A stretch of 64,000 nucleotides of DNA from the NCBI GenBank assembly GCA_037893225.1, contig JAZGUH010000002.1:1860001-1924000 (forward strand). Direction: 5' to 3'. This stretch comes from Hippasteria phrygiana. Taxonomy: Eukaryota; Echinodermata; Asteroidea; Valvatida; Goniasteridae. The notes below the pieces were generated by a model, which was given only the letters and a program-made list of their open reading frames with translations, had not been told where the DNA came from and did no database searches. Shown here one piece after another: positions 22,009 to 32,940 of this stretch; the stretch's first letter is position 1, and each line of letters begins with the position of its first letter. The position numbers and the translations under genes were made by a program.

Positions 22009-23091
22009 GTAGTAAGGCCCAGTCTGCAACCTGTTTTGTACATGGTACAATAAGCGGTGTTGGGGTAAATTTTTTAATTGATACAGGTTCATCTGTTACA
22101 ATTTTACATCCATATACTTGGGAATTGTTGCCATATTATGTACGACAGGGTCTACAGTCTTATAGTGAGTCAGTAGTTGCAGCGGAAGGCAGTGCCTTGC
22201 AGGTGGAAGGCTGTGCCCAAGTAGTTATTGGATTTGGTAAATTGCGTAGACAACATACAATTTTAATAGCGCCAATAACATATGCAGGCATTCTTGGGAT
22301 GGATTTTTTGTCGGAATATGGTGGAATTTTGAATATCCCTAATCGTAAACTTCAGTTTGGTGACATAACTATTCCGCTAATTACAGAAGTTGCCTCATTT
22401 GCATGCTGTCGTATTTCAGTGGCAGAGACGGTTGTAGTTCCTGGTAATCATGAGATAATTGTCCCTGGAAGAGTACACATGTGTGGTAAGATAACCGATG
22501 GGGTGGTAGAATCGTCTTGTAAATTAGCAGCAAAGGATAATGGTATATTGATTGGACGAGTCTTTGCTAACCCTTTTAAAAATTTCATTCCAGTCAGGGT
22601 TCTTAATGTTCAACCAGAAACTTCGGTGTTGCAAAAAGGCACAAATATAGGGGTGTTTCATTCGGGCGAAGCAGTTAATGTTGAACAGAGTAAAATAGAT
22701 ACATATAGTCCAGCTATGAAAGATCTCTTGGAACGCAGCTCTGTTAACCTAAACGAAGAACAGAACCATAAACTAACAGATTTGTTACAAGAACACAGTT
22801 GTGCTTTTTCTCAAGTAGGTGAACTTGGTCAGACCAAAGTCACCTATCATCACATTGACACGGGTAATGCCAAACCTCGTCGTTTGCCGGCTCGGCGATT
22901 GCCATACCATCAAAGACAAGAGGCACAGAAACAAGTTGATGAAATGCTAGAGTCTGGTGTAATTTCTCCATCCTCCGGTCCCTGGGCAAGCCCAGTAGTA
23001 TTGGTTAAAAAGAAGGATGGATCTACGCGATTTTGCGTAGATTACCGGAAACTTAATGAAAAGACACTTAAAGATGCCTATCCATTGCCAC
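21967..23091 (+). pseudogene. pol: Gypsy pol, part 1: protease and start of RT (frameshifted)
   Basis: Read in the -1 frame from the slippery site. Protease motif [12 protein letters not shown] at about 22071-22106 and [12 protein letters not shown] further on, both typical of aspartic proteases. The RT N-terminus follows: the [25 protein letters not shown] stretch (22985-23058). Normal RT sequence continues at about 23091 in another frame (net -2 or +1), and the original frame ends at a TGA at 23097-23099. The rest of pol is open, so this is either one inactivating mutation or an assembly error. Confidence 0.85.
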
Positions 23092-25917
23092 GTAGATGAT
23101 AGCCTGGATGCTCTTTCTGGATCTCGATGGTTTTCATCATTAGATCTTGCTAGTGGTTACTGGCAAGTCGCAGTAAACCCCAAGGACAAATCCAAAACAG
23201 CTTTTACAACCGGTAGTGGCCTTTTTGAATTCAATGTCATGCCCTTTGGGCTTTGCAATGCCCCTAGTACTTTTGAAAGGCTGATGGAGTTGGTTCTGAG
23301 TGGCCTCCATTGGAAAACTTGTCTTATTTACTTAGATGATATTCTCATTTTTGCACCAACTTTTGACGAACATATAGCTCGTTTGGGTGAAGTTTTTACT
23401 CGGTTATCACAGGCAGGTCTCAAGTTAAAACCCAAGAAGTGTTCTTTGTTTCAAACAGAAGTAGGCTATCTTGGTCACATTGTGTCGAGCAAAGGGGTAT
23501 TGACTGATCCGGAAAAGACGGCCAAGGTTCGTGACTGGCCAACTCCTCGACATCTTAAAGATGTTCGGAGTTTTCTAGGATTATGTTCATATTATAGGCG
23601 TTTTGTAAGAGATTTTGCCTCCATTGCTTCACCATTACATAGACTTGCCAAGAAAGATGTTAAATTTGAATGGACACGGGAGTGTGATGTAGCTTTTAAG
23701 TTGCTGAAGGAGAAATTAACCACTGCTCCCATCTTGACTTTTCCAGATTTTTCGTTGCCATTTCTTCTTGATACAGATGCTAGTGGAACTAGTATTGGTG
23801 CAGTTCTTTCACAAGTTCAAAACGGTCAAGAAAAGGTAATCGCATATGCAAGTCGTAAGTTGAGTAAAACAGAAAGCAATTATAGTGTCACCAGACGAGA
23901 GCTTTTGGCGGTAGTTCACTTTGTCAAGTATTTCAGGCATTATTTGTATGGCAAGAAATTTACACTGAGAACTGATCATGGGTCTTTGCGATGGTTGTAT
24001 AACTTTAAGAATGTACAAGGCCAGCTTGCACGATGGTTGGAGATTTTAAGTTCATTTGATTTTGATATATGCCACAGACCTGGTACTCAACATAAAAATG
24101 CAGATGCATTATCACGGATAGCAGAACAGTCAGAAATTGATCAGAGAGATGAGTTTCAAGTAATGTGTGGATCCATGAGTCAGACTTTTGCAGGTTGGGA
24201 CGAGGATGGATTCCGTGAGGCTCAACACTGTGACCCCTGTCTAGCACCAATTATTAGGTGGAAGGAGAAAAGTCAAGTTAGACCACCGGGCAGTGAAGTG
24301 TCTTCTTATGGTAGAAAGACAAAAGGGTATTGGTATCAATGGGACCAGCTGGAACTGGACAATGGTATGTTGTACAGAAGATTTGAAGGGAATCCATCTC
24401 TCTTACAACTTGTGGTTCCTGCAGCCAAGGTTAAAACAGTCTTCACACAAGCTCATAGTTCAAAAACTGGTGGCCATCTAGGTCGGTCGAGAACATTTAA
24501 AAAGATCCAACGATCATTCTACTGGATTGGGTATCGTAGTGATTTAGAACAGTTGGTCAAACAGTGCGAAGCCTGTGCTAGAAGGAAATCTCCGGCTCCA
24601 AAATGGCGAGCCCCACTTCAACCTTCATCAGTTGGTGCCCCACTAGAGAGATTGGGCATAGATATTTTTGGGCCATTGCCACGTTCAAAACGTGGCAACA
24701 GATACATTTTAGTAGTCATGGATTATTTTACGAAATGGGCCGAGGCATACCCATTACGTAACCAAGAAGCACATTCAGTTGCTACAGTGTTGGTCGAGCA
24801 ATTTATTTGCCGCTTTGGGGTGCCTTTAAGCATACACTCTGATCAAGGTACCAATTTCGGGAGTCAACTTTTTCAATCCATTTGCCGGTTGTTGGGTATA
24901 AATAAAACACGCACAACACCGTATCATCCTCAATCAGATGGTCTTGTCGAACGATTTAATCGTACGATACAGACCATTCTTAGTATGTACATCAAAGAAG
25001 ACCAGTCCGACTGGGATGTACATTTACCGTATGCCATGATGGCATATAGAGCGAGTGAGCAAGAAACTACGGGGGTAAGTCCAAACAGAATGATGTTTGG
25101 AAGAGAACTATCATTGCCATTAGATTTGCTTGTTAGTCATTCCCAAGGTGGAGAAAATAAAAGTTCGGATGAATATGCATCTGAACTTTATCATCGAATG
25201 CAAAGATCTTTCGAAGTTGCTCGGGAAAAGATTAAAGGACAGCAGAAAAGACAGAAACGGTTATATGATGCCAAGTTAAAAGGTAATCCATACTCTCCAG
25301 GTGACAAAGTATGGTTGTATAACTATGTTCGAAAGGTCGGCCTTAGTCCAAAGTTACAATCTCATTGGAAAGGTCCTTTTCGTGTTGTGAAATGCATATC
25401 GGATGCAGTATATCGTATACAACATGTCGAAACGGGACAAAGAAAAGTTGTCCATTTTGACAGATTAAAACCATGTGTTTTAAGTTATGTTTCACAGGAA
25501 GTTCCAGAAGATTTCGGCAGTACAGAACTTGAAGTGACTACCGGAGACACTACACAAGAACGGGAGGGATTGGACACCATCGGAGGGACTACCGGTACCA
25601 GTGATGAGTACGACAGCGAGAGTGACAGACGGAGACCTTCGGAATCGCCTTGGAGCAGTGATTTAGACCTCCATTCTACCAGGGAAGCATTAATAGCGGC
25701 TGGTGGTGGAGAGATGGATGAAGGAGCATACGGAGGAGACATTAGGAACTTGGAGGACACCATCACTGCATCCGACAGGGACTATCCCAGATCAAAGTTG
25801 GACGAGGAGGAACAGGAGGCATCATCGAATTATGGAGATGTGGAATTTGGCCAGACACATCCCAGACGTCGACGAAAATTGCCGATGTGGCTTCGCACAG
25901 GGGATTTTGTGACATAA
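23092..25917 (+). CDS. pol: Gypsy pol, part 2: RT catalytic core, RNase H, integrase
   Basis: Open to the stop at 25917. Order: RT block [12 protein letters not shown], the active site [12 protein letters not shown], RNase H ([36 protein letters not shown]), integrase zinc finger ([11 protein letters not shown] ... CEACARRK) and integrase core with D, D and E ([36 protein letters not shown]). A GPY/F-like module follows (WKGPFRVV). There is no chromodomain; instead there is an acidic, Ser/Thr-rich tail of about 140 residues ending in RRRRKLPMW. All catalytic residues I can check are present. The ATG at 23056 lies upstream of the real shift point and is not a natural start. Confidence 0.92.
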   Translation, partial: VDDSLDALSGSRWFSSLDLASGYWQVAVNPKDKSKTAFTTGSGLFEFNVMPFGLCNAPSTFERLMELVLSGLHWKTCLIYLDDILIFAPTFDEHIARLGEVFTRLSQAGLKLKPKKCSLFQTEVGYLGHIVSSKGVLTDPEKTAKVRDWPTPRHLKDVRSFLGLCSYYRRFVRDFASIASPLHRLAKKDVKFEWTRECDVAFKLLKEKLTTAPILTFPDFSLPFLLDTDASGTSIGAVLSQVQNGQEKVIAYASRKLSKTESNYSVTRRELLAVVHFVKYFRHYLYGKKFTLRTDHGSLRWLYNFKNVQGQLARWLEILSSFDFDICHRPGTQHKNADALSRIAEQSEIDQRDEFQVMCGSMSQTFAGWDEDGFREAQHCDPCLAPIIRWKEKSQVRPPGSEVSSYGRKTKGYWYQWDQLELDNGMLYRRFEGNPSLLQLVVPAAKVKTVFTQAHSSKTGGHLGRSRTFKKIQRSFYWIGYRSDLEQLVKQCEACARRKSPAPKWRAPLQPSSVGAPLERLGIDIFGPLPRSKRGNRYILVVMDYFTKWAEAYPLRNQEAHSVATVLVEQFICRFGVPLSIHSDQGTNFGSQLFQSICRLLGINKTRTTPYHPQSDGLVERFNRTIQTILSMYIKEDQSDWDVHLPYAMMAYRASEQETTGVSPNRMMFGRELSLPLDLLVSHSQGGENKSSDEYASELYHRMQRSFEVAREKIKGQQKRQKRLYDAKLKGNPYSPGDKVWLYNYVRKVGLSPKLQSHWKGPFRVVKCISDAVYRIQHVETGQRKVVHFDRLKPCVLSYVSQEVPEDFGSTELEVTTGDTTQEREGLDTIGGTTGTSDEYDSESDRRRPSESPWSSDLDLHSTREALIAAGGGEMDEGAYGGDIRNLEDTITASDRDYPRSKLDEEEQEASSNYGDVEFGQTHPRRRRKLPMWLRTGDFVT

Positions 25918-26318
25918 ACTCATCAGATTTAAACCTGCATACAATTGCACTGGAACACTTGTGCCTTATTTGGGCTGCAGACCAAATAATTTGGACACTA
26001 AGAAGTGAGGAAATAGTGCAAACGAGTACACGAATACATGCATGTAACAACTTGCATGTTTTTGAAATATTTAGAACTAGCAGGTTATTATACAATAAGA
26101 GGAAATTTGTTAAATTGACAAATTATTGTATTTTTTTTGATGGATCACAAACTTGCCTAGTTTTCAAACTCTGATCCTTTGAGAAACCTTGGATGCCATG
26201 ATTGATAATTCGATATCGGTACCGGAATGTAAATCATTTTGTTTTTCTAGTTTAAATTTTGTTTAGAAATTTAAATTGAATTTCGTATTTTTCAGGCGCA
26301 GAGACGCGCCTTATTCAC
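25918..26318. other. Untranslated 3' part of the gypsy element
   Basis: About 400 bases between the pol stop and the polypurine tract; no further gene, in particular no envelope. Confidence 0.7.
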
Positions 26319-26330
26319 AGAGGAGGGCAT
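26319..26330 (+). other. Polypurine tract
   Basis: AGAGGAGGGCAT abuts the 3' LTR, the plus-strand primer position. Confidence 0.75.
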
Positions 26331-27127
26331 TGTAACAAAATTTGATTTTCTTAACTATACTTTTTTACACTACAATTTGGAGCAGCTATCAAGCATTCCA
26401 CATTCCTTGCCGCTTATTATGTAACCAATGGTATTTGGATTAATTCATAAGTTAAGCTTTTGTTGACCCACATATGTAGTTTGGGGCTAAAGGTACCTGG
26501 CTTAGTATATTTGTTATACTCATGTTATGTAATTTGTCTTGGTTAACAAAGACTGCATGTTTTAAGGAAAACCAGGCTTATATAAACCCCTTGTGGATTC
26601 ATCCGGGCGTGGACTTGTGGCTGGGTTATGGTGGTGGATGGTGGTGTCTAGTTTGGCTCCCTGTTTTGTTATTGATGGGAGTCCAGCTTTGTTGTGCGTG
26701 GGAAATTATGTTTACTAGATTGCACCATCGCCACCGCCATACATTATAAGGGTTCAGTACTCTGCTGTCTTGTGAGTATATTCCAATTTTACTTAGTCTT
26801 TAACCATACCAAAGCTACGGTGTTTTTTTTTTATCGTAGCTGTTTAGCCTTAGCCCTGCATGTATTCACTTTTGCTCTGTCGGTAACTTATATGTAGTGC
26901 TTCCATTGTTTATTACTTGCCTTGCTCTCCCTTGGTGAGCTACATATGTATGTTAGGAAAAGAAGGACCTAATAAATTGAAGTATTTGATTTGTTTAGAT
27001 TCCATATATGTATCATCATTAGTCTCTTTTCGTTTCGTTTGTTTTTCCTTGATTAATTTACACATTTATATGATTTATTAGTTAATCCCCCCAACTGGCG
27101 GTTTGGCTCCATTGGGAAGCCGTTACA
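26331..27127 (+). repeat. 3' LTR of the nested gypsy element (797 bp)
   Basis: Nearly identical to the 5' LTR; lacks two bases at the ACTTACAGTC/ACTTAGTC site and one at GTAAGTGC/GTAGTGC, with about two substitutions. Confidence 0.95.
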
Positions 27128-27131
27128 GTAC
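27128..27131. other. Target-site duplication GTAC, right copy
   Basis: Matches 19957-19960. Confidence 0.85.
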
Positions 27132-27972
27132 GGTGTGGTGTTTACTTGCCTGTCCAGCAGAGCAGTGCACATTGAAGTTGCAGAATCATTGGACACAAGT
27201 TCCTGTATTGATGCACTGCGCCGCTTCATAGCCAGACGAGGATGCGTGAAGGAGATACATTCACACAATGGCACTAATTTTGTTGGTGCAAACAGAGAGC
27301 TACAATGCGCTATGAACGAGTGGAATGCTGACGAGATCAACACCTTTGCAGCCAATCGTGGTATCAAGTGGGTATTCAATCCACCTGGTGCCTCTCATCA
27401 CGGCGGAGTGTGGGAGAGACAGATCCGAACCATACGCAAGATCCTGAACTCGATCCTCAACGAACAATTCATTCGAACGACAAGGAGCGAGGAGCAGTTG
27501 AACACGTTCATGTGTGAGGTGGAGGCAATCATAAACAGCAGGCCTCTAACCACGGTCATCCGACGACCCTACCGACCTGGATGTCATCACCCCCAATGCC
27601 CTGCTGCAGCTGAAACCCGCTGCAGGGCCCCCTCCTGGCAAGTTCAGCCCGGAGGATCAGTACGCAAGGAGACGCTGGCGCCAGATGCAGTATTTGGCTG
27701 ACCTGTTTTGGAAAAGGTGGGTCAGAGAGTATCTACCGTCCCTCCAGCAGCGACAGAGATGGATGCAACAACCGAAGAGGAATCTACAGACAGGTGATGT
27801 AGTCCTCATCGCAGATGACCAGGCTCCACGCAACTCATGGCCGATGGGAGTTGTGTTGGACATTCACCCTGACAAACACGGTGTTGTGCGGAGTGTCAGA
27901 GTGAAAACCCAAACAGCCATTCTAGTGCGACCAATCACTAAACTGTGCATGCTATTGGAACACGAAACTTGA
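27132..27972 (+). pseudogene. BEL/Pao integrase, C-terminal part
   Basis: The core resumes with TCLSSRAVHIEVAE. The position of the second catalytic Asp is His (EIHSHNGTNFVGA). The Glu is kept (HHGGVWERQIR). Around 27557 an extra base shifts the frame (net +1), and the C-terminal region continues in the new frame through QYLADLFWKRWVREYLPSL to a TGA at 27970-27972, with the GDVVLIADD stretch usual at the end of this integrase. A substituted catalytic residue, a frameshift and the gypsy insertion make it inactive. Confidence 0.9.
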
Positions 27973-28163
27973 GCATCTGTGCATGCTTTGTGACGCAAAA
28001 CTTGAGCATGATATACTAAGGACGTTTCATAGTTAAAAGCGTTGAATAACCCAGATTCATGGAATACTTGATCACCGATTACTTGATCGTTGATCACCTG
28101 ATTACAGATAACTTGAAAAGTACTCGAGTACTGATCAGTCAGTTTATACACCAAAACCTAATT
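27973..28163. other. No gene seen; BEL/Pao 3' flank without an LTR
   Basis: Contains clustered ACTTGATCA/TGATCAC words. No sequence matching the leader at 14.1-14.9 kb was seen, so the 3' LTR appears lost, probably where the Helitron-like array starts. Confidence 0.45.
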
Positions 28164-28335
28164 GGCTGTTTCGTAGTTTTACGAAACAGCCCTTGTTTTC
28201 GTTAAGATTTTTTTTTTATTTTTTTTTGGCTGTTTCGAAAGTTTTTCGAAACAGCCCTTGTTTTCGTTAAGATTTTTTTTTTTTGGCTGTTTCGAAAGTT
28301 TTTCGAAACAGCCCTTGTTTTCGTTAAGATTTTTT
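28164..28335. repeat. Three palindromic linkers with T-runs
   Basis: Three copies (from 28164, 28228 and 28285) of a palindrome with arms GGCTGTTTCG and CGAAACAGCC, each followed by CTTGTTTTCGTTAAGA and a T-run. Similar palindromes lie at 31053, 35516, 35580 and 63969. Confidence 0.85.
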
Positions 28336-28380
28336 TTTTTTTCTTTTTTTTTTTTTTTTTCTTTTTTTTTTTTTTCTTTT

Positions 28381-31036
28381 TCAGACTTTTTGCCCATAGC
28401 ATTTGTACACGTTTTCTTTCTGCCAGGCACTTTGGCAACTTTTATGCAGCCGATTGCCTTTAAACTTAACAGACACTTAGACCAACTGCTCAGGATGCAT
28501 GCCGAACTTTTACGTCATGATGACGTCATCACGTGATTTTTTATGAATTTTTGAATTTTGAAAATCGTAACATTCATTAAATTATATCTAGCGAACAAAA
28601 CAAGATATTTTCAAAATTCTTTTTCTTATAGCTTTGGTATGTCTCAAAGATATGCCCTAAATTGCGAAAATTGTGTGACGTCATGATGACGTCATCAAAA
28701 ATGTGTTTTTTTGTTAACGCATGTAAGGGTCAATCCGATTACAAAAATGTATATATTGAATTTTCCTGTACCCAATTCCAAAATTTCATGATCGTGGCTC
28801 ACTCAAGTATGAAATAGGAGCCATTTCAAAATTTAGACCAAATTCAATATAACACAAAGGAATTCTGGGAAGGGCTGATAACCATGGGTATTATGTGCTT
28901 GCTGTTTATAAAAGGGGTTGATTTCTAGTCTTTTTTCAAGTCGCTAAATTTTTTAAGTATTAAAATCGTAACATTCTTTTCAATATATCTAGCGAACAAA
29001 ACAAGATATTTTCAAAATTATTTTTGTTACAGCTTTGGTATGTCTCAAAGATATGCCCTAAAAAGCGAAAATTGTGTGACGTCATGATGACGTCATCAAC
29101 AAATCTTTTTTTTTTAAACGCATGTAAGGGTCAATCCGATTACAAAAATGTATTCGTTGAATTTTCCTGTACCTAATTCCAAAATTTCATGATCGTGGCT
29201 CACTCAAGTATGAAATAGGAGTCATTTCAAAATTTAGACCAAATTCAATATAACACAAAGGAATTCTGGGAAGGGCTGATAACCATGGGTATTATGTGCT
29301 TGCTGTTTATAAAAGGGGTTGATTTCTAGTCTTTTTTCAAGTCGCTAAATTTTTGAAGTTTTAGAATCGTAACATTCTTTTCAATATATCTAGCGAACAA
29401 AACAAGATATTTTCAAAATTCTTTTTGTTATAGCTTTGGTATGTCTCAAAGATATGCCATAAAAAGCGCAAATTGTGTGACGTCATGATGACGTCATAAA
29501 AAAAATTCTTTTTTCAAGTCGCTAGAATATTGCACATAGCATTTGTAAACGTTTTCTTTCTTACCGGCCACTATGGCTACTTTTAAACTTGGCAGACACT
29601 TACACCAACTGCTAACAATGTGTGCCGAACTTTTACGTCATGATGACGTCATCACATGTCACGTGACGTCATCTTAAAGGGGCATTTTTTCGAAGCCATA
29701 TATCTACAAAAGTACAAGTCCGATTAAGTTGAAACGTAATATCTAGGTATGCCACCGGGTGTTATAGATGAACATTGACATGATGTTATGATGACGTCAT
29801 CACATGTCACGTGACGTCATCTTAAAGGGGCATTTTTCGAAGCCATATATCTACAAAAGTACAAGTCCGATTAAGTTGGAATGTAATATCTAGGTATGCC
29901 ACCGGGTGTTATAGATAAACATGGACATAACGTTATGATCAAGTCATAACATGTCACGTGGTGTCATCTTAAAGGGGCACTTGCTAGATTATTGCCCATA
30001 GCATTTTTAAACGTTTACTTTCTTACCGGCCACTTTGGCTACTTTTAAACTTGGTAGACACTTACCCCAACTACTCACAATGTGTGCCAAACTTTTACGT
30101 CATGATGATGTCATCACATGTCACGTGACGTCATATTAAATGGGCATTTTTTCAAAGCTATATATCTACAAAAGTACATGTCCGATTAAGTTGAAAAGTA
30201 ATTTCCAGGTAGCCTAGTAGGTTTATAGATGAAAATTGACATTACGTTATGATGACGTCATCACATGTTACGTGACGTCATCTTAAAGGGGCAGTTTTTG
30301 AATCCATATATATTAAGAAGTACATGTCTGATTAAGTTGAAAAGTAATATCTAGGTAGCCCAATAGGTTTATAGATGAAAATTTACATGACATTATTATG
30401 ATGTCATCACATGTTACATGACGTCATCTTAAAGGTGCAGTTTTTGAAGCCATATATAAACAAAAGTACAAGTCCGATTAAGTTCAAAAGTAATATCTAG
30501 GTAGCCCAGTAGGTATTTTAAATTTAAAAAATTATGATGTCATGATTACGTCATCACTTGTTTCTTGTCATTATCTTAAAGAGGCATTTTTCAAAGCCAT
30601 ATATCTACAAAAGTACAGCTCCGATTTATTTGAAATGTAATATATAGTCGGGTAGGCAAGCAGGTTTATAGATGAAAACGTTATAGATGACATGACGTTA
30701 TGATGACGTCATCACATGTCACGTGACGTTATCTTAAAGGGGCAGTTTTTGAAGCCATACATTGTATATCTACAAAAGTACAAGTTTGATTATTTTAAAT
30801 GTAATATCTAGGTAGGTCAGCAAGTTTACAGATGAAAATTTACATTACGTTATTTTGACGTCATCACAAGTGACTATTACAAACAACTTTAATCATTTTC
30901 AAAGTCTAACAAAGAAAACTGGCAGGAGCGCGATTGTTTGACGAACTTTAATTATTGTATTCACATTTCACATCCAAACTAAAAAAAATAAAAAGCGAAA
31001 CAGCCCTGTGTTTGTCCACAAACACCGTCCGTCTAG
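28381..31036 (+). mobile_element. Helitron-like non-autonomous unit U1
   Basis: Starts TCAGACTTTTTGCCCATAGC after a T-run. Ends with CGAAACAGCC, hairpin GTGTTTGTCCACAAACAC (31008-31025), seven bases, then CTAG (31033-31036) followed by T. The inside is built from two modules: a ~450-bp one (GATATTTTCAAAATT, CTTTGGTATGTCTCAAAGAT, GGAATTCTGGGAAGG) and a ~150-bp one (ACTTTTACGTCATGATGACG, TCTTAAAGGGGCA, AGTACAAGTCCGATTAAG). Both contain TGACGTCA palindromes. Poly-Phe or poly-Lys frames here are T-run translations, not genes. Confidence 0.75.
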
Positions 31037-31052
31037 TTTCTTTTTTTTTTTT

Positions 31053-31093
31053 GGCTGTTTTGGAAACTTTTCCAAAACAGCCCTTGTTTTCGT

Positions 31094-31160
<67 letters not shown>
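31053..31160. repeat. Palindromic linker and long T-run
   Basis: GGCTGTTTTGGAAA paired with its inverse, then GTTTTCGTTAAGA and about 60 T. Confidence 0.8.
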
Positions 31161-31161
<1 letters not shown>

Positions 31162-31166
31162 CCTTT

Positions 31167-32920
31167 TCAGACTTTTTTGCCCATAGCATTTGTACACGTT
31201 TTCTTTCTTACCGGCACTTTGGCTACTTTTATGGTGCCGATTGGCTTTAAACTTGGCAGACACTTAGACTAACTGCTCAGAATGTATGCCGAACATTTTC
31301 GTCATGATGACGTCATCACGTGATTTTTTATGAATTTTTGAAATTTCAAAATCGTAAAATTCTTTTCAATATTTCTGGCGAACAAAACAAGATATTTTCA
31401 AAATTCTTTTTGTTATAGCTTTGGTATGTCTCAAAGATATGCACTAAAAGAAAAAAAAATGTGTGATGTCATGATGACGTCATCAAAAATGTGCTTTTTT
31501 AAAACACATATAAGGATAGGTCCGATCGTCATGAAAATTGGTGGGTAGGTAGATACTGGCACTAGGATGCAAAATCCAAAATGACGTCATGATGACGTCA
31601 TCACGTGATTTTTTATGAATTTTTGAAATTTTGAAAATCGTAACATTCTTTTAAATATATCTGGCAAACAAAACAAGATATTTTCAAAATTATTTTTGTT
31701 ATAGCTTTGGTAGGTCTCAAAGATATGCCCTAAAAAGGAAACAAATGTGTGACGTCATGATGACATCATCAAAAATGTGCTTTTTTAAAACACATATAAG
31801 GATAGGTCCGATCGTCATGAAAATTGGTGGGTAGGTAGATACTGGCACTAGGATGCAAATTCCACAATGACGTCATGATGACGTCATCACGTGATTTTTT
31901 ATGAATTTTTGAAATTTTGAAAATCGTAACATTCTTTTAAATATATCTGGCAAACAAAACAAGATATTTTCAAAATTATTTTTGTTATAGCTTTGGTAGG
32001 TCTCAAAGATATGCCCTAAAAAGGAAAAAAATGTGTGACGTCATGATGACATCATCAAAAATGTGCTTTTTTAAAACACATATAAGGATAGGTCCGATCG
32101 TCATGAAAATTGGTGGGTAGGTAGATACTGGTACTAGGATGCAAAATCCAAAGTGACGTTATAATGACATCATCATGTGATTTGTTATGAATTTTTGAAA
32201 TTTTGAAATCGTAACATTCTTTTAAATATATCTCGCAAACAAAACAAGAGATTTTAAAAATTCTTTTTGATACAGCTTTTGGTATGTCTCAAAGATATGC
32301 CCTAAAAGACGAAAATTGTGTGACGTCATAATGACGTCATCAAATTTTTTTTTTTTACGCATGTAAGGGTCGTTCCGATTAAAAATTTATACATTGAATT
32401 TTTCTCTACCTAATTCAACAATTTCGTGATCGTGGCTCACTCAAGTATTAAGAAATAACAGGCATCTAAAAAATTGTGACCAAATTAAATATAACACAAA
32501 GGAATTCTGGGAAGGACAGAAACCATGGCTTTCATGTGGCATGCTGTCTATAAAGAGTTTATCTTTAGTCTTTTTTTCAAGTCGTTAGACAAGTCGTAGG
32601 CAGATACTTACACCAACTGCTCAGAATGTGCGCCGAACTTTTAGGTCATGATGACGTCATCACATGTCACGTGACGTCATCTTAAAGGGGCATTTTTGGA
32701 AACCATATATCTATAAAAGTACAAGTCACATTAAGTTAAAACGTGGTATTTAGTTATGCCAGCATGTGTTAGATGAAAATGTATGTGACGTCATGATGAC
32801 GTCATCGGCTAATTTTCTATGATTTTTTTCATTTTTGAAATTTCATTTAAATCACATAATTTTACACAAAAAAACAAAACAGCCCTGTGTTTGTCCACAA
32901 ACACTGCACCAGATGTCTAG
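31167..32920 (+). mobile_element. Helitron-like non-autonomous unit U2
   Basis: Starts TCAGACTTTTTTGCCCATAG. Hairpin at 32887-32904, 12-base spacer, CTAG at 32917-32920, then T. Three near-identical internal copies of a ~300-bp block (with CATATAAGGATAGGTCCGAT and GGTGGGTAGGTAGATACTGG) sit in the first 1 kb. No helicase fragment at its end. Confidence 0.75.
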
Positions 32921-32940
32921 TTTTTTTTTTTTTTTCTTTT

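Larger units (their letters stand above)
19961..27127 (+). mobile_element. Ty3/gypsy LTR retrotransposon nested in the BEL/Pao integrase
   Basis: 7.17 kb from TGTAACAAAA to CCGTTACA, flanked by GTAC on both sides. Order: LTR, primer site, gag, protease-RT-RNase H-integrase, polypurine tract, LTR. No envelope gene. By eye the two LTRs differ by about two substitutions and two small indels (2 and 1 bases), so the insertion is young. The BEL/Pao frame is the same on both sides of the insertion. The one clear lesion in its genes is a frameshift inside the RT. Confidence 0.95.

Noticed and set aside
30955..31272. Poly-Phe and poly-Lys open frames
   Set aside because: They come from T-runs between the Helitron-like units.
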